Part shown: in pieces, positions 46,720-57,535 of the stretch
Position numbering within the stretch: position 1 is the first letter of the stretch
Layout of the letters: the number at the start of each line of letters is the position of its first letter
Assembly (NCBI GenBank): GCA_010094045.1
Contig: ML986674.1
Coordinates: forward strand, 120,353-184,352
Length of the DNA: 64,000 bases
Reading direction: 5' to 3'
Origin: Lojkania enalia
Lineage: Eukaryota; Ascomycota; Dothideomycetes; Pleosporales
Translations under genes and position numbers: made by a program
The notes under the pieces: model-generated
Seen by the model: only the letters and a program-made list of their open reading frames with translations
What the model was told of the DNA's origin: nothing
The model's database searches: none

Positions 46720-48276
46720 TCAGTTCAAGCCTGGGTCGCCGAATGGATCCTTGCTCGAAGAGCTGCCGTTTCCGGATATGTAGCCTGACGGAGCCATAGA
46801 CGATTCCACCCTACTATCGGGCTGCCAGATATTGAGTCCATCTGGCGGCAGGCTTTCTCCGCTAGGCGTACCACGAGAGTACTCTGCAAAGCTTCCGTTG
46901 ATACCAACGAGGGCCCAGGCGAAGACAGCCACATCCCGGATGCTCTTCATGAATTCGCTCTGGAATGCCGGAGGTGGGCCAGCTTGCATCATGGCTGGAT
47001 GCTGAGCACCAAGCGGGTACGGCGGCGGCTGAGGCAAAGGAGGAAGGAACATAGGTTGATTGGCCCAAGGAGCTGCAAATACGCCATGCGGGTGAGGTGG
47101 CTGAGCAGCCGGTGCGGTCGGCACCATTGGACGAGCACGACGCAGACAGACAACGAGCCCATCAGAAGTGCAGGATACGACAGCTTCAAGCTCGATAGGC
47201 TCATCCCGAGCTTCGGAAAGGGGGGAATTGCCTTGAAATGAGGAAGTAGAGGGTACAGCAGAGCCATAGGACCGATTGCTGCTGCCACCAGAGTCGGTGC
47301 GAGTATTCAAAGGTGGCTCGTCACTGCTCACGCCCCGACCAGAGGAATGGATCGAACGACTATTGCTAGACGACTCTCCAGATGGAGAAGGTCCACCTTG
47401 GTCGAACGCTCCGTCAGACTCGTCTTCAGAAGCAGCAACGTCGGTCATAACCTCATCCTCACTCTCGGAAGCGCTAGACTCAAGAGGGTCCTCCTGGCGA
47501 GGGTCACGAAAGAAGAAGCGCAAGTAAGCAATGGAATCATTGCCTTTGGCAGATTCCAAGCAGCGTACGGCATCTTCAAGGCAATTCTCTTCAATGCAGT
47601 AGTAGAAGCTACGGCCCCTCATGGCTTCGCTGGAAATGCCGATAATCTGCTCGATGCCGGTCGTGGCATACATGACCGTCAGAGTTCGAGTGAATCGATT
47701 GAGGAACAGCGCCGCACGAGGTTCATGCGTCTGATCCTCTGGCCCGAGACTGAATTTGCTGGAGAGATGTGACAACATGTGATAACGAGGGTCCTTAGGC
47801 GACGAAGCGAACATACGACGAACAATGGGAGCCTCGGCTGCGCGCTCTGGTTGGTCATGTCAGAAACTGAAGAAGACAAAGCCGGGGAAATACTTGCTCT
47901 GACTGCTCATGCCATAGCGGTAGACGGAGATGCAACAGACCATAACATCGTAGACAATCGAGAAGCAGCACTCGCATGCCACATAATTGCCCGTACTGTT
48001 CCTAATCCGGCAATAGGAGAGAACAGAAGCCTTGTCGAGGTTGATGCCGCGGTTGTGAATCTTTCTGGCGAATGGAAGCTCATCCTCATGAAAGAACTCC
48101 CAGCAGGACTTGTTAACGACCTCTTCTGGAGTCCAGCCTAGGATGTCAACAATGGAGTCAGAGGAATAGAGAATATGAGCATCCTCAGAAAGGTCTACAA
48201 AGATGAGCATCATATGGTCTCACGAGTTGGAGGAGGGCCACAACTTACCGAGAATGGTGATAAAGGTAGTGTCCAT
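46720..48276 (-). CDS. PAS-domain protein, function unknown
   Basis: Exons 48276-48249, 48194-47898 and 47846-46720 encode 483 residues. A PAS fold is read from residue about 3: TFITILDLSEDAHILYSSDS, then DILGWTPEEVVNKSCWEFFH, HNRGINLDKASVLSYCRIRN. A second PAS-like half follows intron 2 (FLNRFTRTLTVMYATTGIEQIIG). Then come an acidic/Ser stretch (SASESEDEVMTDVAASEDES) and a Pro-rich region. There is no GATA zinc finger, kinase or bHLH in the frame, so it is not white collar itself. Intron 1 is 54 nt, GT-AG. Intron 2 (47847-47897, 51 nt) needs a GC-AG donor, GCAAGT, to keep frame; the adjacent GTATTT donor gives the wrong phase. The gene probably has a long 5' leader. Role as a sensory or scaffold protein is a guess. 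Confidence 0.8.
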
Positions 48277-50198
48277 GTTTGTTGTCCAGGGGTTTCGTTA
48301 GATGGGGTGCTTGTTCGTTTCAGCCGCTGTGTCCGTAAATGTCGAATCTAATAATTCGCTCTGGACAAGCGGTGAAGCGGAAGGAGAGTAGGAGGGATTA
48401 CGACCGTATTCGGAATAACTCCAGATAAGTTTGAAAGAATGAAGTGGTGTTGTGTGGTGCGGGGTGATGCTGCACGCGAAAGGCAATCTCTAAATTCGGA
48501 AGCAGAAAGAAACGAGAATTAGCGGGTGGCAAGGACGACCGGCCCGGGGCAGCGCAAATAGCTAGGACGCCAGAAGCACAAATAGCGTTGAATAAGGGGA
48601 GAACTATGAGAGGAGAGTAGCGTGGGAGTAGCGGTCTCAAGGGGGGCTCGGGAGAAGGGTGGTAGGGGAGAGAAAAGGCGAGGTTTATAAGAGCGGGCAG
48701 TGCCTTCTTTCTTGACGACCAGGGTCACGGCCTTGGGGACCAGTCGCAAAGTCGACACGAGCACGTAAAGAGTAGACGCGGGCGGCAGAGAGAACAAGGA
48801 AGCAGCGAATGGAAGGGCGGTGTCCGAGGAGAGGCTGCAGAAAAGCGGCAAGATGGGCGCCGTGAAGCTTCAGGCCTGGTAATAATGTGCTTCGGATTGC
48901 TAGCCACAATGGAGGATTGACGCCTGAAGACAGGCTTGCGGGGTTTCTGGAGACGGCGGCACAGGGACAAGGCCGCAGCACTGGTGCGCGAGTGCGACCG
49001 CGGGGTGGACGGAGCAATCTCGATGTCAGATCATAGCTCTGCGCAGCTGGTGTCGAGGAGAGCAGGAAACAGTTGCTGGTGCAGAGAGGGAGGTATAGTT
49101 TGGCGTCCATACATGAATAACACAAGACCACGCCAGCCCAACCACAGCCCGAGGATGCGCGGGACCCTTGCCACAAAACGTGCCCTGGCGCCAGACGTAT
49201 GTACGTACTGTATCAGACCCTCCAGCTGAGTGATCGCCACGGCTCCCGCAGTCCAGGTGCAATGTGCCGTTGACGCTAGCGCGCCCGTTGCACACGAGGG
49301 GTAGCCGTCGACGAGCCCAGGGAGAGCTATCCCGTCCTCGTGTTCTGCATACCGCCGCTTAGTAGGCGTTCCCTGTAGCCCTGGAGCACTACCTATGAAG
49401 TTTCCCTGATTTGAATATTAGCAACCAGACGGCGGGAGACGGAGAGGTATCGCAGGCCAATTTTTCCTTTCTTTCGCTAGCAAAAGTCCCCAAGGAAGCA
49501 ATTGGGATAGGAGCGCGGTAAACCATGATGCCCGCTGTGTCTGCCTGCTTGCTTCCGTATCACAGCTCAAAAGAGCCGTGAGACAAGTCGCCTTGGGCTT
49601 CAGGGCTTTTTGTCATCCCATCCATCGACGATCAACTACAGATGCCAAGTGCGTGGTGTCTGCAGGAAACGCCATATGTGGTCCACATCGATCTATTGTC
49701 ACTATCACCACTCGAGCTCACTCTTCTCCTGCTGAAATGGGCATGCTAGTATAGGCCATCGACTGGCGAGGAAAATGAGACGCGTACCTTTTTCCTCGTT
49801 CCATATTGTGATAGGACGACAGCGGAGGGACTAGTCGAAGAAAATAGAGATCTTATTGTGTCGGAACCACTTTGGCGCAAGCGCAGCTGCTTGGTTACCA
49901 TAAGCGGCTAGCGGCTTTCCTACATATTCCTTCCGAACACCCCACCACAATTGGAGCCAGCATTGCATGACTGCATACTTGCCTCAAGAGAAACCGTTAA
50001 AACACCTCGCGGCCCGGCTTGCTGCCGTGCTTCAGACATATTTCTTTTGTCGGCCTAACCCTTATCCTTCCTCACCTTTTGTTGCCACCCGTTGGCCACG
50101 CGCTCACCTGACCACCCACCCACTTGGCTCTTTACCCTGGATTTGTTGCAATTCAGCTTGCGTAACGACATTGAGCATACGACACGGCTCCATCCGAA
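48277..50198. other. Divergent intergenic region PAS gene / EED
   Basis: 1.9 kb. The portion next to 48276 is pyrimidine-rich on the minus strand for about 900 bp, suggesting a long 5' leader for the PAS gene. Several minus frames here (for example 48685-49176) have no family resemblance. Confidence 0.5.
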
Positions 50199-52179
50199 AT
50201 GCACGCCTCTAGCAACTTGCCTTCGCTACGAGCAACCGTCAGACTTGGTGTACGTTTCCCAACCCCGCCTCTCGGTTTCAGACCTCCCACTAAGTGTTTT
50301 CCTCCTAGGGCAAGGGCGAGGATTTGTTCAGTACGTGACTCCTCATCAACATGGTATGCACTCATATCGGCTGGACGACACATTAATAAGCCCAAGCCCC
50401 GTGGTGGGACGTGAAATTTTACCCGTACGCCACGCCAGGCGAAGACCCCGTGTTTGCAATGGTCGGGGCCGCAAGTGTATGTGCGACCATTCTCCTCCAC
50501 ACGTCGCTGATTGGCGCTTAGACCGTCATCTGCCGCTGTGTCTCTAACGAAGACAATTGCATCGAAATTCTCCATTGGTTTAGAGATGAACGCGTCGAAG
50601 ATGAAGAAGTAGGCCACAAGTCTTCCAGTCGAACAAATCTTCGCACTGTTAATGCGTCTGGCTATTCTAGGGACAGTGCCTTAACAGCATCGTATGGACG
50701 CGTGCGGAGAACGAGGATCCCATCGTCTGCGTTGCAGGGTCAGAGAATTCTATCAATGTGTTGAATGCAAGGACCGGCGAATGGGTCAAGGTAGGGGTGG
50801 GCGAAGTATGATAACCACGACTTTCGCTAATCTATGCTTAGACACTCGTAGGGCACGGATTGGTGCGTGGCAATACGAGGGAATTGCGTCCCGCAGGTTG
50901 AATCAGCACGCCTAATAGTAATAGGGCATCAACGATCTTGCCATATCACCTGCTGATCCCACTATTTTGGTCTCTTGCTCCTTTGACAAAAGTGTAAGGA
51001 TATGGAGCCTGGATCCTGCCCATGCAAAGCAACCGACAGCAGCAATATGCTCCCCTGTTCTTCAGAGAAAGGAGGGCGTCCTTGCTTTGGTACGTGACAT
51101 CCTCAGTAGACTGCCTTTGAATCTAACGATATTGCAGGGCATGCATCGAAAAGGCGACTATGTATTCTCAGGCGGAATAGACACAAGGATCAATTTAGTA
51201 ACTTCCAATTCTTCCTGCAGGAAAGGTCTATTGTGTTAACAAATACAGTGGAGAATACCGAAATTCCGTAAAGAAGAACTTGGAACCGATAAACCCCGGC
51301 AGATTCATTATCCCTACTTTTCTAGCTCAGAAATACATTCCAACTTCATTGACTGGTAAGCCATTCAAAATTCATCGGAAGGACATGCGTTAATTGAAGA
51401 TATTCGATAGCATACAATGGCACAACGATCTCATCATATCTCGCGCTTCGGGAGAATGCAAAATCCTTTTATGGCGCATCGACAACTTCAACTCAGACAA
51501 AGAACCGCCAGTTTCCGCTCCAATCCCCCCCTCGCAAACCGTCCAGAGCCAAACTCCGATAGTACTTCCTCCAAAACAGAGATCAGGAACTCTCTCAGCC
51601 TGGGGTGGGCGCTTCCAGCGTCTCCTCCAATTCGAACTACCCGAATCCCAGAACTTTTACATTCGCTTTAACCCGTTCTCCATGCCAAACATTGCTCCGA
51701 TCCTCGCGGCTGGTAACCACATTAGTCAAGTATTCTTCTGGGACCTACAACACCTTGAAGAAGTGGGCGGAATCAAAGAGTTGAGTTACAGGGCAGAACC
51801 GAATAAGAAAAAGTCAAGGAAGAATACTGCCGGGGATAGTTCGTCAAAGGCTCAGGCACCTACTCTTATCGCCCGGGCCCATCGCATTCGTGAGGACAGC
51901 GTAGCATCTAGCAGTACAGACACCGCCGCTGGTTGGCCAGTCAAAGCAAAGCGAAAGGATAAGACGAAGCGGGAAAAGCGGGACGGCCTTGTGTCGACAA
52001 TTGGAGATTCTTTCCGCTCTCTCGCAGCTCACAAGAAGATCACTGTCCCGAAAGTCGAATTCACTATTCGGCAAGTTAGTTGGAGCAGGGACGGGAAATG
52101 GTGTATAGCGTGCGGAGATTATGGAATGATAGCCATCTTTTCGGGCGGGCAGGGCGACGGTCTTGAGGTGGCGACGTGA
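50199..52179 (+). CDS. eed: EED homologue, WD40 subunit of PRC2
   Basis: Ten exons: 50199-50249, 50309-50330, 50391-50476, 50522-50608, 50671-50790, 50842-50862, 50925-51089, 51138-51197, 51249-51355, 51411-52179; 495 residues. EED reads H3K27me3 and activates the PRC2 methyltransferase. Family blocks: DVKFYPYATPGEDPVFAMVG, TVICRCVSNEDNCIEILHWF, GHGLGINDLAISPADPTILV, SCSFDKSVRIWSLDP, GDYVFSGGIDTRINLW, IHYPYFSSSEIHSNFIDC, and the last blade FTIRQVSWSRDGKWCIACGD. A basic Lys/Ser-rich insert (near KKKSRKN) precedes the final blade. Exon 6 has only 21 nt. The first two junctions can also be spliced as 50247/50309/50397; the chosen form uses the better GTACGT donor. Confidence 0.87.
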
Positions 52180-52753
52180 ACCCGAAACACGGACTCCTTA
52201 GGATGGTACGGATTTGACATTTGCAATCCAGAATATTTAGTCATGTTCAGTGAATCTATAGCTGCGTTTGGTTAAATGGGCAAATAGTGATGCCCATTTC
52301 TTAAACGTCCTCTGTTGTAAATTTTCAATATGTTATTGTGAATTGTGGCCGAATTTGTATAACATACGGACCTCTTGATGCCGAATCCGGCAGTAGCAAT
52401 ACGTCGCACTCGCACCCAACTTGTTCATTGCCATATTGCACATGAGGAAATAATTCAAAAACATACCAAGACCAACAGAAATGCTACATCACTTTCAATG
52501 CTCGATATTCGAATCAGAAAAGATAGCCTTAGAAATGAAAGCCCCAATATTGCATAAAGAAAATGAGAACAAAAACCAGTTAAAAACCTGGAGTCTGCGT
52601 ATACTGAAAACCATGCCGGCATATATAGCACCACCCACTAAAAGAAAGTCCAATGGGCCCTTCATTGTCGGAGCTCTACCTATTGCAATTTAATACTGGA
52701 CAAGCACAACTGCCCTCACACCCCTATAATAACATCCTCAAGATCCAACCCCG
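52180..52753. other. Convergent 3' intergenic region
   Basis: 574 bp between EED and the dead RING gene. A 60-codon plus frame at 52375-52557 has no recognisable feature. Confidence 0.45.
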
Positions 52754-53487
52754 TCACATCCCCTGACAACTCTCCAATTCCCCTTTCTCAAACTCGCTCA
52801 TCCACTGCTCATGCCGGTCGGGAAGCTCCTTAATCCGCCCTTTCGCATCTGCCATCTGCAGCTCCAGCTCATCCTCAAAGCCTACCCCATCCATAGTCTC
52901 GTCGGATCTCAGCAGAACGGGTAAGTTTCGCTAACAAACGCATTGAGATCCGCGCCCATAACATCACAAAGCATTATCGGGTTCTCCACACTACTGAACT
53001 TTAACATCGGAAATGCAAGCGCTTGCTAAGCTAGCATTTCATCGAAATAGGTTCAGGGAGGCATGCCGTACCTCATATGCCTATGTATGGTGATGTTCTA
53101 AGGATGTTGCGTACCGCGACGCGGATGCAACCTATCCACATCATACACGCCCTCGAAATCCGCATAGTCTGCCTCCGAGTAGGCCATCTCCTCACTCTCG
53201 CCTAACATACTGTTCCATGGATCGGAGGAAGGGAATAGTTCGGCGCGGCAAAGAGTGTGAGTATTGGTTTCGCTCGTCCATTTTAGGATGCATTCGGCGT
53301 CGAAGATATGGCCGTAGGGCAGCGCGATGGGAGATCCTGATACGGAGGTTATGAAGTCGTGAATTCTTGAAACAGGCCTGGCATTTTGGGTCTCTGGGGT
53401 GAGAGGGGAAGGGTTGGAAGGCGTGGAGGAAGGTGGTGTGGGAGAGGCAGGGGAGCATTTTGGGTGGTTAGTGTCTAGGTTTCCATT
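52754..53487 (-). pseudogene. Dead RING-finger protein gene
   Basis: From 53487 a minus frame without ATG encodes a Pro/Ser stretch, then a RING-like core: VSRIHDFITSVSGSPIALPY, GHIFDAECILKW, CRAELFPSSDPW. The expected first Cys pair is not present, LPCGH reads LPYGH (as from a TGC/TGT-to-TAC/TAT change), and the CPLC of the family is reduced to a single Cys. The frame continues through an intron-like gap (GT at 53113-53114, AG at 53022-53023) into LAFPMLKFSSVENPIM and DLNAFVSETYP. There a one-base shift near 52920 is needed to reach DETMDGVGFEDELELQ, ending at TGA 52754-52756. The whole resembles small fungal E3-like RING proteins. Loss of start, zinc ligands and frame together argue for a pseudogene. 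Confidence 0.6.
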
Positions 53488-54078
53488 TTATGTTACGGTT
53501 AACGGATTCAGATACATAGAATGGATGCTGTGTGTAGTGGGCAATCTGAGTTGTGGGTTGGATTGGGGTGGGAAGGGTAGGGAGATACAAATGGGTTGCG
53601 GACTGAACGATGGTGGTGTTGTTTAGTTTTGGTTGCAGTAAGTTACAGTTAGCAATGTAGACGGCGTGGAAGCATTAGGGATAGACGGCTTTTTGTTGAA
53701 ATGAGATCGTTAGGAGAGTTATATAGCCAGGGTAGGTCACGAGAGATGAATGGGCGTCGGAAGAAAGGGTAGCGATATAAGATCGGCAACAGGCGATATA
53801 ATCGACTTCCAGAGAGACTACCAGATCCCCTCATACTCTTAATATGATTGTTTAAAATGGATGTTAGAATATTTCTATCTACATAAATATAGCCTGCTAG
53901 TCATCCTCAATCAATCAGTTCAGTTCCTCATCTCCCTCCCTGAGACAAGATTCGCCTCTTACCACAGTTATGAGCCCGGTTATCGCACCAAAATATCTGC
54001 AACTCAACCTTTATATATATATATTACGATCGATATCGCTTATCTTTATCGTCTACCAACGATTTAAGCACTTGGCTG
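53488..54078. other. Transition into A+T-rich block
   Basis: No gene seen. A+T content climbs over this interval, and the boundary with the RIP-altered block falls at the foldback element near 54.08 kb. Confidence 0.6.
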
Positions 54079-54296
54079 TAATATCTTATAGCTTTAAATC
54101 ACGGGTTGATGATATAGAGTCACCGGACATAGGTTAAAATAGCCGAATTGCACCCTGCGGAGATGGCAGTGATTCGTCTCTATTTCATCATCAGCTATCT
54201 CTCCTCTAAGGGAACTGAATATACGAACATTTTAGCCCTACTACTCTATCTATTAATGCTACGCTGTAATCTACTATACTATCCTATTATATTCGA
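54079..54296 (+). repeat. Left inverted arm of foldback element
   Basis: Pairs with 54402-54616 on the opposite strand along its length, for example CTGAATATACGAACATTTTA in the left arm against its complement in the right. Confidence 0.75.
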
Positions 54297-54401
54297 ATTG
54301 CTTAAACCCTTTAGAGTAGCCTAGCAGCAATTTCCGACACTATAAATATATCTCCTACCCCTCTCAGCCTAACAGCCGGTTCTACTAGGCGTGTAAGAAC
54401 T

Positions 54402-54616
54402 CTAATGTAATAGGCTAGTATAATAGATCACAGCGTAGCAACAATAAATAGAGTAGCAGGGCTAAAATGTTCGTATATTCAGTTCTCTTAGAAAAGAGAT
54501 GGCTGATGAAAGAGAGACGAATTGCTGCTATCCCTATAGGGTATAATTCGGCTATTTTAACCCTAGGTTAGGTAACTCTATATTATTAACCCGTAACTTA
54601 AAGCTATAAGATATTA
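54402..54616 (-). repeat. Right inverted arm of foldback element
   Basis: Reverse complement of the left arm with many transitions; at most differing sites the right arm carries the T (or A) and the left the C (or G). Confidence 0.75.
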
Positions 54617-55251
54617 TATTATTTCCCTTCTTAGAAGGCTATTATTATAACAGCTTATAGAGAATAAATATTGCTAGAATAGACTAGTAGAGCTACCCTA
54701 AGATAGGTGCTATTATATAATCTAGAGTTCCTTCTAGGTTAAGTAGTATATTATTACTACTACTTTTATCTTTACCTAGTAAGGTTAAGCTTTAGAGAAT
54801 CTTTATTACTTACTACCTAGAGCGGTATAAGTAAATAGTACTAGTAGAGTAAATACTAATTATAAAAATACTACTCTTTCTATTTATTTTACTTTTTTAA
54901 TCTTTATACTTCCTTAACTACTTTAGTAAATATAATTCTCTTAGTCTTTAACTATATATTTAGTATAGTTATTATAGCTCTATATAGGATATAATAGAGT
55001 ACTTTATAGCTAATAAGAGCTAGTAGATATATATACTTGCTGCCTACGCTACCTATTACCTATTTTTCTATTCTCGCTATACTTCTCTATATATACCCCT
55101 CTTATACTCTTCTTAGTACCTTTCTAGTCTATAGATAGCTAATTTACGTCTAATAGGTCTATAATATATAATATAGTATTTACTCTAGTCTAGAAGTACT
55201 ATATTAAAGAGGCTAAGGGTAAAAAGTCTTATACTATCTACTATCTCTACT
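54617..55251. other. RIP-altered sequence of unknown origin
   Basis: About 630 bp of very A+T-rich, TpA-dense sequence between the foldback element and the first LTR. No frame longer than a few dozen codons survives. Probably another mutated repeat. Confidence 0.5.
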
Positions 55252-56558
55252 TATAATAGTATAGGTAAAATAATAGGTCTAAATATAGTATAAATCTACT
55301 TAAAGGTATATAAAAGTATATAAAGGTTTAGAGACTTAAGAATTTTATTAATATTTATAGGCTTTATATAAAAGAATATAGAAGAACTATTAAGCTATTT
55401 ATAAGAGAGTATATAACTATATATAGATAGAAAAAGGGGTAGAGCTGGGGGTAAAATAAGATAAGTAAAAAGCTTTAAGATAAAATTATATATAAAGCTT
55501 TTTATAGAATAATTTCTTTATATTATTATACTACCCCCCTTCTTATAAGTTAATAGTCTCTATTTATACTAGTTTAGGAGGGAATTAGAACTATTATAGA
55601 TAGGTTCTAGTATAAAGAAATTTCTTTAAAAAGGTATTTATTAGTAAAAGCTAATATATATAGTTATCTATAAAAATGTATTTATATATTAATATAATAT
55701 TAAGTAAGGTTTTTATAGTAAGTATAATTAACTTATATATTAGCTAGTAACTACTATTATAATAATTTATTAATATTGCAATTTCGTTATATATAGTAAT
55801 AAGTATTTACTAGTCTTAGTATATTATTAGGTTACTATTAACTAAGCTTCCTTAACTAAATAATAACTTCTACTCTATATATATTATTATATATTTCTAG
55901 AACTATTAATTATTAAAGTATTATTAATATCTTATAGAAAAAAATTAATTAATATACTATTCTATCTACCTTTTAAAACCTCTTTAGAAGTCTTCTAAAT
56001 TATCTACTTTTAGACTATATATATACTCGCTTATAGATAGTATATAATATTTATCTTTTAGTCTCTAAGATTAAAAAAATATAAGTATTATACTTTATAA
56101 AATAAAAAGTATAAACCTATATAAATTATATCTAATACTAGTAAAATACTTATTACTAATATACTTATAGATTCCCTCCTATTATAAGGAGGAGTTTTTA
56201 GTTCTCTAAGGCTATTTTAAACTATAAATAGCAGCCTAATATATAGAAAATAAGGAGAATAAAAAAGTAGCTTTTAAAGCTATTTTAAAATCTACTTATA
56301 GTCTAGCGCTTATAGCCTAGATTATAAAAAGGTAGAAATCTAGCTTTTTTAAAGCTAGTATCTAAATAGCTTTATTCTACTAGAATACTAAGTTACTCTA
56401 TTAGGTTTTAGCTTTAAAGGCTCTAATATTTAACCTTTAAGCTAATATTATAGCGCTTTTAAGCGGTTAAAAATAAGGTAGAAAAGGTTTAAGAGAAGTT
56501 TAGAAGGAAGAAAGAGAAAGAAGAGTAGAAGAGAAAAGAACTAGAGAGGTATCTAACA
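55252..56558 (-). repeat. LTR 1 (3' LTR of element A)
   Basis: About 1,307 bp, repeated at 61525-62831 with an offset of 6,273 bp. On the minus strand it begins TGTTAGATACC at 56558. Differences from the other LTR are transitions. Confidence 0.75.
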
Positions 56559-57490
56559 CCCTACTATTAGACCCTCTAAATTCTATAAAAGAGTAATTTT
56601 AGATCTATAATTTAGTTTTCTAATCTACTATTTAACTTTTATATATTATTATTTACTAGATAATTTATATTCTTTATACTATTCTTATATACTTTAATCT
56701 ATTTAGTTAGAGCTTTAAAAGGTTTTAGCTAATTTAAATACTTATTATAAAAAGCTTTTAATTTATAAAGTAAACCTATAAAATTTAAAACTTTATATTA
56801 GACTAGATTAAAATTATATTCTACCTATTTTATATAGTATTTAAGAGTTTTATAATATAGTTTACTAGCTAGTATTTCCTTAACCTTCTACTCTTCTACC
56901 CCTTTAATAGTAATAGTAGGTGGTTTTAGAGCTTCTTACTCTAGTAGAAAGTCCTAAAGGTTCTTATATAGTAGGTTTAGTATAAAGATATTATATATTT
57001 TTAACCCTAAAGGTAGCTATAAATAGTATAAGTTTTTAACCTATTCTAGTACTTTAAAAAGACCTTTCTATTAATTAGATAGCTTTTAGCTTAGTTTCTA
57101 GACCGTAAAGTTCTTAATATTTAAGTAGACTATATTACTAATCTACTAATTAATTAGTTACTAGTAATAGTTAATAATAGATTATATACAATCCTAAACC
57201 TTTTTAATATTAGCCTTTACAATTTCCTAGGCTATATATATATAAGTTACTAGAGCTAAAGTATTCTTACAATTTAATTTATCTATTATAGTAATAGGAT
57301 TAATAGAATATTTCTAATTCTAACTCTAATAAAGCTTAAATCTATATAAAATCTAATATAAAGATATTCTAATAGTTATATAGGGTAGAGTTACTTATAC
57401 TCGATTAATTATAGGTAATAGAAAACTCTAGTTATTCTAGTAGAAGGATATAAAAGAGTATAGTCTCTAATTAATATACTTATTTATAAT

Positions 57491-57535
57491 TTCTATTTAT
57501 CTATTAGTTTCTTTATAATAAATAGTAGATAGTTT
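57491..57535 (-). other. Integrase core remnant
   Basis: Minus frame reads KLSTIYYKETNR, then a stop, then IE; this matches the LSTAYHPQTDGQTE block of Ty3/Gypsy integrases after C:G-to-T:A change. The same block recurs about 6.27 kb away, near 63764-63808, in element B. Confidence 0.7.

Larger units (their letters stand above)
54079..54616. mobile_element. Foldback / MITE-like element with ~215-bp inverted repeats
   Basis: Two long inverted arms (about 54079-54296 and 54402-54616) flank a centre of about 105 bp. The termini read TAATATCTTATAGCTTTAA and its complement. If TA is taken as target duplication, the element proper is 54081-54614, as in Tc1/mariner-derived MITEs. No coding capacity. 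The arms differ mostly by C/T and G/A transitions, with the right arm the more A+T-shifted. The family is unknown; similar copies elsewhere in the genome would confirm mobility. Confidence 0.75.
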
